In this document: piece after piece, positions 60,931 to 64,000 of the stretch
Layout of the letters: every line of letters starts with the position of its first letter
Numbering within the stretch: the first letter of the stretch is position 1
DNA from: Psychrobacter urativorans
Lineage (GTDB): Bacteria; Pseudomonadota; Gammaproteobacteria; Pseudomonadales; Moraxellaceae
DNA: 64,000 nt
Direction of reading: 5' to 3'
Assembly (NCBI RefSeq): GCF_904846675.1
Contig: NZ_CAJHBT010000007.1
Location: 46,524-110,523, forward strand
Position numbers and translations under genes: made by a program
Notes under the pieces: generated by a model
The model's input: the letters and a program-made list of their open reading frames with translations, nothing else
What the model was told of the DNA's origin: nothing
The model's database searches: none

Positions 60931-61329
60931 ATGCAGATACTGATACGTGATGATTTGAGCAACTCTAAAACGCTTGCAGCTGCGATTAAAGCGCACACGG
61001 ATAAAAAGCCTGACTTTGATGAGCTTAATATCGAAGGCTTAGCGTATTATAATAAAAGTCAAGATCTGATGCTTGGTCTGTGCGCACTAATGGCAGGAAA
61101 CTTGGCCATTATTGTCGCTATTGAAAACCCGACTGAGGTATTCGATGAGAACGCCGCCCCTATACCTGTTGACTTACCTGAAATTTAGGATTTAAAAAAT
61201 ATAGAGAGTATTGACTCAGTGAAGGTTAACGGCAAATCAAAGCTGTTATTTACAGCAGATGAAGGAGATGAGAAAAAGGAAATCCCTGCTAAGTATCGGT
61301 TTGTAGATTACGCTAAGTTCATTAAGTAA
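60931..61329 (+). pseudogene. Single-helix protein interrupted by an in-frame TAG
   Basis: An ATG at 60931, with GGAG at 60924-60927, opens a frame of 85 codons to a TAG at 61186-61188. The frame then stays open for 46 further codons (to TAA at 61327) with protein-like sequence such as DSVKVNGKSKLLFTADEGDE and AKYRFVDYAKFIK. One helix lies at about residues 50-66 (LMLGLCALMAGNLAIIVAI). The pattern is that of one about 132-residue gene with a nonsense change. It may be the C-terminal part of the preceding PycTM protein or a separate gene; the family is not recognised. Confidence 0.6.
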
Positions 61330-61383
61330 AATAGCGTTATTGATAGAGAATAGTATGATTAATTTTTATAGCGAGACCCTATT

Positions 61384-62112
61384 ATGAACCAGTCCCCACA
61401 TATGTCTTTGGCCAATGCCATTGCGGATAGTGTCACCAAACACGATTCTGGTAGTGATAAAAGTACTGGAGCCAATCGTGCGGCACGCGTGTCTATTGGC
61501 AAAGTAGTCTGCGTTGGTCGCAATTACGCGGCTCATGCGCGTGAATTGGATAATGAAGTACCGAGCTCACCACTATTATTTATGAAGCCTGCATCGTCTG
61601 TGGTCACTATACGGCATGATATTGTCCGTCCAGATCCAGTGGTATATGGTGATACTCATTATGAGGCGGAGCTATGTATTCAGCTATCAGCTGACTTAAG
61701 CGCCGCTACTGCTGAGCAGGCACAGCAAGCGATTGGTGGGGTATCTTTGGGGCTGGATTTAACCTTACGCGATTTGCAAAGTCAGCTCAAAGACAAAGGC
61801 CAACCATGGGAGCGCGCTAAGTGCTTCGACGGTGCTTGCGTACTCGCTGATTGGGTTGATCTGCAAGCGTTTGGTAACTTTAGCCATGTGCAATATCAGC
61901 TCTATATTAATAATGAGCTCAAGCAAGATGGCGATAGCGCGTTGATGCTGTTTCCAGTGTATGAGTTACTCGCCGAGATTAGCCAAGCCTTTAGTCTGCA
62001 AGCTGGCGACGTCATCATGACTGGTACGCCAAGTGGCGTTGGGGTATTGCAAGCTGGTGATGAATTAAAATTGGTACTAGGCGCGCATGAGTGGCAGTCG
62101 CGAGTTCAGTGA
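61384..62112 (+). CDS. Fumarylacetoacetate hydrolase family protein, YcgM-like
   Basis: A 242-residue FAH-fold enzyme. KVVCVGRNYAAHARELDNEV opens the fold; the metal ligands are in YEAELCIQL and LTLRDLQ; GQPWERAKCFDGACVL and DVIMTGTPSGVG complete the signature. E. coli YcgM, which it resembles in most of its length, acts on acylpyruvates or oxaloacetate, so an acylpyruvate hydrolase or oxaloacetate decarboxylase/tautomerase role is likely but not fixed. The first 33 residues are a Ser/Asp-rich extension. It is followed by its own terminator. Confidence 0.88.
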   Translation: MNQSPHMSLANAIADSVTKHDSGSDKSTGANRAARVSIGKVVCVGRNYAAHARELDNEVPSSPLLFMKPASSVVTIRHDIVRPDPVVYGDTHYEAELCIQLSADLSAATAEQAQQAIGGVSLGLDLTLRDLQSQLKDKGQPWERAKCFDGACVLADWVDLQAFGNFSHVQYQLYINNELKQDGDSALMLFPVYELLAEISQAFSLQAGDVIMTGTPSGVGVLQAGDELKLVLGAHEWQSRVQ

Positions 62113-62159
62113 GTCGCCTGCATAAAAAGCTGTCTGTATAAAAGATGGTCTTTATAAAT

Positions 62160-62191
62160 AAAAAATCCTAAGTTACGGCTTGGGGTTTTTT
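62160..62191 (+). terminator. Terminator of the FAH gene
   Basis: A 13-bp stem with two wobble pairs (62160-62172 with 62179-62191), six-base loop, then T's. Confidence 0.85.
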
Positions 62192-62326
62192 ATTTATGGG
62201 ATTTTTTATTAAATAGTACTTTAGAAAGTAAGTGTAAGCCTACCTATAAGTTAAACCATCCCTTCTCATTACCCGACTTACAGGATAGTATATAAAGCTA
62301 TCCTTACTGCTGAATATGTCAAAATC

Positions 62327-63799
62327 ATGCCCAATCCAAAACCGCTCGATACTATCCATGACCTATTCGCCAGCCCTAAGCGCGAATCTGATGCTAGCTC
62401 CGACTCTAGCACGCATTTTCAGGGTGACGTGTATGAGCAGCTGGCTCAGCTTGAATATATTTATGTGGATAAAACAGTTCGCCTGATGTCCGATGACAAC
62501 AGAGATACCATCCTAGGTAAGCCGATTTCTATAGTTGATTTCTTTGAAGGGTTGGCTCAGCTTGCAACGATGGGTGTGGTTGAAGTTACCGATATTGTCG
62601 AAGCTATCCACCGTGAGATTATTTTACGTCCATTAGGGCGCTTTAATGAAAAAAATTTAACGAAATGGCAGCGCGGTATCACCGGACGAATCTACGGCAC
62701 GGTACGCAATGTGATGTTCTTAGTAGGTAATAATCTAGCATCAGGATTGCACCTGTATAATAATATGCGCAATCAAAAACATACTCAGCCTTTACCTAAG
62801 AATTTGAAACGGTTAGTCAATATCTTAAATGGGGTCATGGGTGACCACCTTATCAATCACGATAATCCCCTCGCTGTTTCGATGGTTCTATACAATAGAC
62901 GCTGTCATCTGCAACATGATGAACTGTCGGGGCGTATTATTATTTTATGTCATGGTCTTTGCATGAGTCATTTAAGCTGGTATCCATCCGAGAGTGACAG
63001 TCTAGGCGCGCGCATTATTCATAGTCGGCCGACATCTACTGTTTTATACCTTAATTATAATACAGGACGACGCATCTCAATTAACGGACACGACTTCTCT
63101 AAAGTATTGCAGGATTTAGTAGATAACAATCCAGACATCAGCCAGATTGATTTAGTTGGTCACAGTATGGGTGGTTTGGTCGCTCGTAGCGCGCTGTTTT
63201 ATGGTAAACAACAAGGTTTTAATTGGATGAAACGGGTTGGTAATCTTGTAACTCTGGGCTCACCGCATCATGGCGCAAGCCTCGAGCGGATTGGTAATTT
63301 TGTGCAAGATAGGATTGCCAAGCTGCCCTTTGCGGGCTCATTAGCTAAGCTGGGCGATTTGCGTAGTGCGGGAATCATTGATCTACGTTATGGCAGTATT
63401 CGCGATGCTGACTGGCAGGCTTTAGAAGGTCGCAGTGTCCTCCCAGCAGAATTTCGCCATCCCACTCGTCTGCCTTTACATGTTCGTGCTTACTTTGTTG
63501 CGGCCACCTTAGTTGAGGCTCATTATGACTCTAAGGCGACAAGCTTATTGGGTGATGGTTTGGTCACGATAGAATCGGCACTAGGTGAGCATGCTGGCGA
63601 GCACACTTTGTCTGTACCAGAAGGGCATAAGGCTATTTTTTATGGGGTAAGTCATTACAAGTTACTCTATAACGACAGGGTACAGCAGCAAGTCGTCGCT
63701 TGGCTATTATGTAATGGGCGGAGTGATGCTGGTTATGGAGATTATGAGTTTGGCCCGCGCATACATTCCTATCCTAATAATTTAGAGGTGACTATTTGA
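62327..63799 (+). CDS. Alpha/beta hydrolase, PGAP1/lipase-like
   Basis: A 490-residue serine hydrolase. An N-terminal region of about 190 residues (including a mostly helical part with DILGKPISIVDFFEGLA-like sequence) precedes the hydrolase core. The core has the oxyanion-region motif ILCHGLCMSHLSW, the nucleophile elbow GHSMGG (Ser), and LGSPHHGASLERIG; the likely acid lies near LLGDGLVTI and the catalytic His in GVSHYKLL. The type is that of PGAP1-like lipases or esterases. No signal peptide is seen. The substrate is unknown. Confidence 0.85.
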   Translation: MPNPKPLDTIHDLFASPKRESDASSDSSTHFQGDVYEQLAQLEYIYVDKTVRLMSDDNRDTILGKPISIVDFFEGLAQLATMGVVEVTDIVEAIHREIILRPLGRFNEKNLTKWQRGITGRIYGTVRNVMFLVGNNLASGLHLYNNMRNQKHTQPLPKNLKRLVNILNGVMGDHLINHDNPLAVSMVLYNRRCHLQHDELSGRIIILCHGLCMSHLSWYPSESDSLGARIIHSRPTSTVLYLNYNTGRRISINGHDFSKVLQDLVDNNPDISQIDLVGHSMGGLVARSALFYGKQQGFNWMKRVGNLVTLGSPHHGASLERIGNFVQDRIAKLPFAGSLAKLGDLRSAGIIDLRYGSIRDADWQALEGRSVLPAEFRHPTRLPLHVRAYFVAATLVEAHYDSKATSLLGDGLVTIESALGEHAGEHTLSVPEGHKAIFYGVSHYKLLYNDRVQQQVVAWLLCNGRSDAGYGDYEFGPRIHSYPNNLEVTI

Positions 63800-64000
63800 G
63801 GGGGATAGGATTTAGCGTTAATTTGAATTTGGGTGAGAGTGAAATGAGTTAAATGTTTTCTAGACCATCCTAATAATGCTTAAAAAAATATTTGTTCTTT
63901 GAAGCTGTATATTGGTATATATATTAGGGTCTGTATAGAATTCAAATCAGCGGCAGCCAAATAAAGACACAGGCTAGAATCACAGCAGCTTCATAACTGT
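63800..64000. other. Right edge, no gene seen
   Basis: About 200 A/T-rich bases with no convincing coding frame or structure. Confidence 0.35.

Overview
The window is a chromosomal segment from a moderately AT-rich gammaproteobacterium, most likely a Psychrobacter or close Moraxellaceae relative. Evidence: fur back to back with bamE, pilT and pilU opposite a yggS-type gene, a monomeric isocitrate dehydrogenase, tandem envelope proteins of an OmpA-linked family I associate with Moraxellaceae, and the overall protein signatures. No rRNA, tRNA, CRISPR array, complete transposon or prophage was seen. Genus assignment rests on recognition, not on a search.

Layout. 1-3665: the reverse-strand rne gene (RNase E), cut by the left edge, divergent from rluC and a HAD phosphatase. 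6.7-11.5 kb: engB, two periplasmic c-type cytochromes (c5-like and c4-like), a membrane protein overlapping rnfH, then bamE. 11.9-19 kb: fur, pilU, pilT, yggS, paeA-like, nadE. 19.6-23.1 kb: an AI-2E permease, pdxB and epmA in one forward cluster. 23.2-28.5 kb: a reverse-strand run of an NAD(P)-binding protein, a YaiI-like gene, purK, purE, a metallophosphatase and a rhomboid protease. 28.9-33.1 kb: two paralogous single-span envelope proteins, only one of which keeps an OmpA peptidoglycan-binding domain. 33.2-41.5 kb: nagZ, prc, slyD, an M61 peptidase and a tandem-DUF305 lipoprotein. 41.7-46 kb: rluE, a two-TM potassium-channel-like gene fused at its 5' side to a broken idh fragment, and the complete idh. 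46.6-53.4 kb: a COG3146 acyltransferase-like gene, ubiC, glyA, gltS and proA. 54.0-60.3 kb: a small lipoprotein and a polar amino-acid ABC transporter with three consecutive substrate-binding lipoproteins. 60.4-61.3 kb: a decayed locus with a Pycsar-effector-type membrane domain. 61.4-63.8 kb: an FAH-family hydrolase and a GHSMG alpha/beta hydrolase.

Most of the window is core metabolism, RNA processing and envelope maintenance. The accessory or unusual parts are (a) the idh-fragment/channel junction at 42.6-43.3 kb, (b) the degenerate Pycsar-like locus at 60.4-61.3 kb, (c) the triple binding-protein transporter with a very long perfect hairpin after its ATPase gene, and (d) the diverged OmpA-like pair. 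Stable hairpins separate many convergent genes. Gene starts were moved from the longest open frame where a Shine-Dalgarno sequence or signal peptide pointed to an internal start.
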